NCBI GenBank assembly: GCA_029256365.1 | Contig: JAQSYB010000292.1 | Location: forward strand, 1 to 5,624 | DNA: 5,624 nucleotides | Direction: 5' to 3' | Origin: Clostridia bacterium | GTDB lineage: Bacteria > Bacillota > Clostridia > Lutisporales > Lutisporaceae | Part shown: in pieces, positions 5,024 through 5,624 of the stretch | How positions within the stretch are numbered: position 1 is the stretch's first letter | Layout of the letters: every line of letters begins with the position of its first letter | Program-made: the position numbers and the translations under genes | Notes under the pieces: model-generated | What the model saw: only the letters and a program-made list of their open reading frames with translations | The model's database searches: none | Told to the model about the DNA's origin: nothing

Positions 5024-5624
5024 CTAAAACCTCTTAACAGCTATTCCCTCTCTTATCTTTTGAAGGGTGCTCAAAGTAACTTCCTGCATTTTCATGGCAG
5101 TCCTTATATAGAGGCAATCAACAAGCATTAAGGCAGTCATTCTAGACTCCATTGCTTCACTTTTAAACATTGATTCTTTGCCGTATGAGACCAATACAAT
5201 ATCTGATAACTTGGCAATAGGAGATTTGCCGTTTCCGGTTATTAATATTATTTTTACCTTGTTCTTTTTAGCGATTTCAATTGATTCCATCAAATCCTTA
5301 TTGCTCCCGGAATTTGAAAAAGCAATGACTACATCATTTTCCTTTGACATAGATGCATACATAGCCTGCCAGTGTGAATCAGTATGAGCAACACACCTGA
5401 TACCCGTTCTCACAAATTTGTGGTAAGCGTCATGAGCCAGGCTTCCGGAGCCTCCCATGCCAAAAAACAGGATTTGATCCGCTTTTACGATTAAATCTGT
5501 TGCCTTCTCCAGTTCTTTGCTGTCATTTATCTCTACGGTTTTTTGAAAGCTTGCTATATTTGAATGCAGAACCTTTTGCAATATGATATACATATCATCA
5601 TTTTCTTTTATCTCTTGATGTATA
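5024..5624 (-). CDS. RpiR/MurR-family transcriptional regulator, C-terminal SIS-domain part
   Basis: The reading frame is open to the right edge (residues IHQEIKENDD precede the first visible Met at 5593), so 199 residues of the C-terminal part are visible. The N-terminal helix-turn-helix domain, usually about 80-90 residues, lies outside the window. The visible start matches the RpiR linker helix (KVLHSNIASFQKTVE). The sugar-isomerase (SIS) domain follows: FFGMGGSGSLAHDAYHKF (43-60 counted from that Met), HTDSHWQAM (70-78), AFSNSGSNKDLMESIEIAKK (91-110, the phosphosugar-binding Ser/Gly loop), ITGNGKSPIAKLSD (118-131) and the SEAMESRM helix (145-152). These are the RpiR SIS hallmarks, and the domain looks complete. 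Such proteins bind a sugar phosphate and control sugar catabolism genes. Same strand as the operon and 642 bp upstream, so it is the likely local regulator, perhaps sensing 6-phosphogluconate or a related phospho-acid (inference). It could repress or activate. Confidence 0.9.
   Translation of the reverse strand, partial: IHQEIKENDDMYIILQKVLHSNIASFQKTVEINDSKELEKATDLIVKADQILFFGMGGSGSLAHDAYHKFVRTGIRCVAHTDSHWQAMYASMSKENDVVIAFSNSGSNKDLMESIEIAKKNKVKIILITGNGKSPIAKLSDIVLVSYGKESMFKSEAMESRMTALMLVDCLYIRTAMKMQEVTLSTLQKIREGIAVKRF

Overview
The window looks like low-to-moderate GC Firmicutes DNA, most likely from an anaerobic clostridial-type bacterium. The support is strong purine-rich ribosome binding sites (AAAGGAGG, GAGGGGG), a short Lys/Arg-led lipoprotein signal, AT-rich intergenic DNA and an RpiR-type regulator; this is inference, and no genus can be named. 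Every convincing gene is on the minus strand, so the locus reads from the right edge to the left.

In transcription order it holds: the C-terminal part of an RpiR/MurR regulator with a sugar-phosphate (SIS) domain (5624-5024, N-terminus outside the window); an AT-rich 642-bp gap with a candidate promoter, a 10+10 bp inverted repeat at the expected start of transcription and possible coding debris; a short-chain dehydrogenase of the gluconate 5-dehydrogenase type (4381-3686); and a complete tripartite TRAP transporter in the order DctQ (3639-3133), DctM (3139-1862, overlapping dctQ by 7 nt) and DctP (1759-776, after a 102-bp gap with small inverted repeats). A strong hairpin at 722-757 follows dctP. 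The first 192 codons of a classical NADP-type 6-phosphogluconate dehydrogenase (578-1) then run off the left edge.

Taken together this reads as a sugar-acid uptake and catabolism locus. The TRAP system would import a sugar acid such as a keto-gluconate or gluconate-like compound, and the SDR would interconvert a keto-acid and a hydroxy-acid. A gluconokinase-type step, not seen here, would phosphorylate the product, and 6-phosphogluconate dehydrogenase would pass it into the pentose phosphate pathway. The RpiR protein would sense a phosphorylated intermediate. The substrate is inferred from gene company only.

The most unusual observation is that two genes of this operon appear to have lost an internal block cleanly in frame. 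The SDR lacks about 36 residues between its NNAG-like motif and the strand before the catalytic Ser, including the helix that carries the fourth catalytic residue (Asn). DctP lacks about 27 residues covering the first helix and second strand of its N-terminal lobe. The neighbouring genes look full length. I saw no tRNA, rRNA, CRISPR array or complete insertion sequence.
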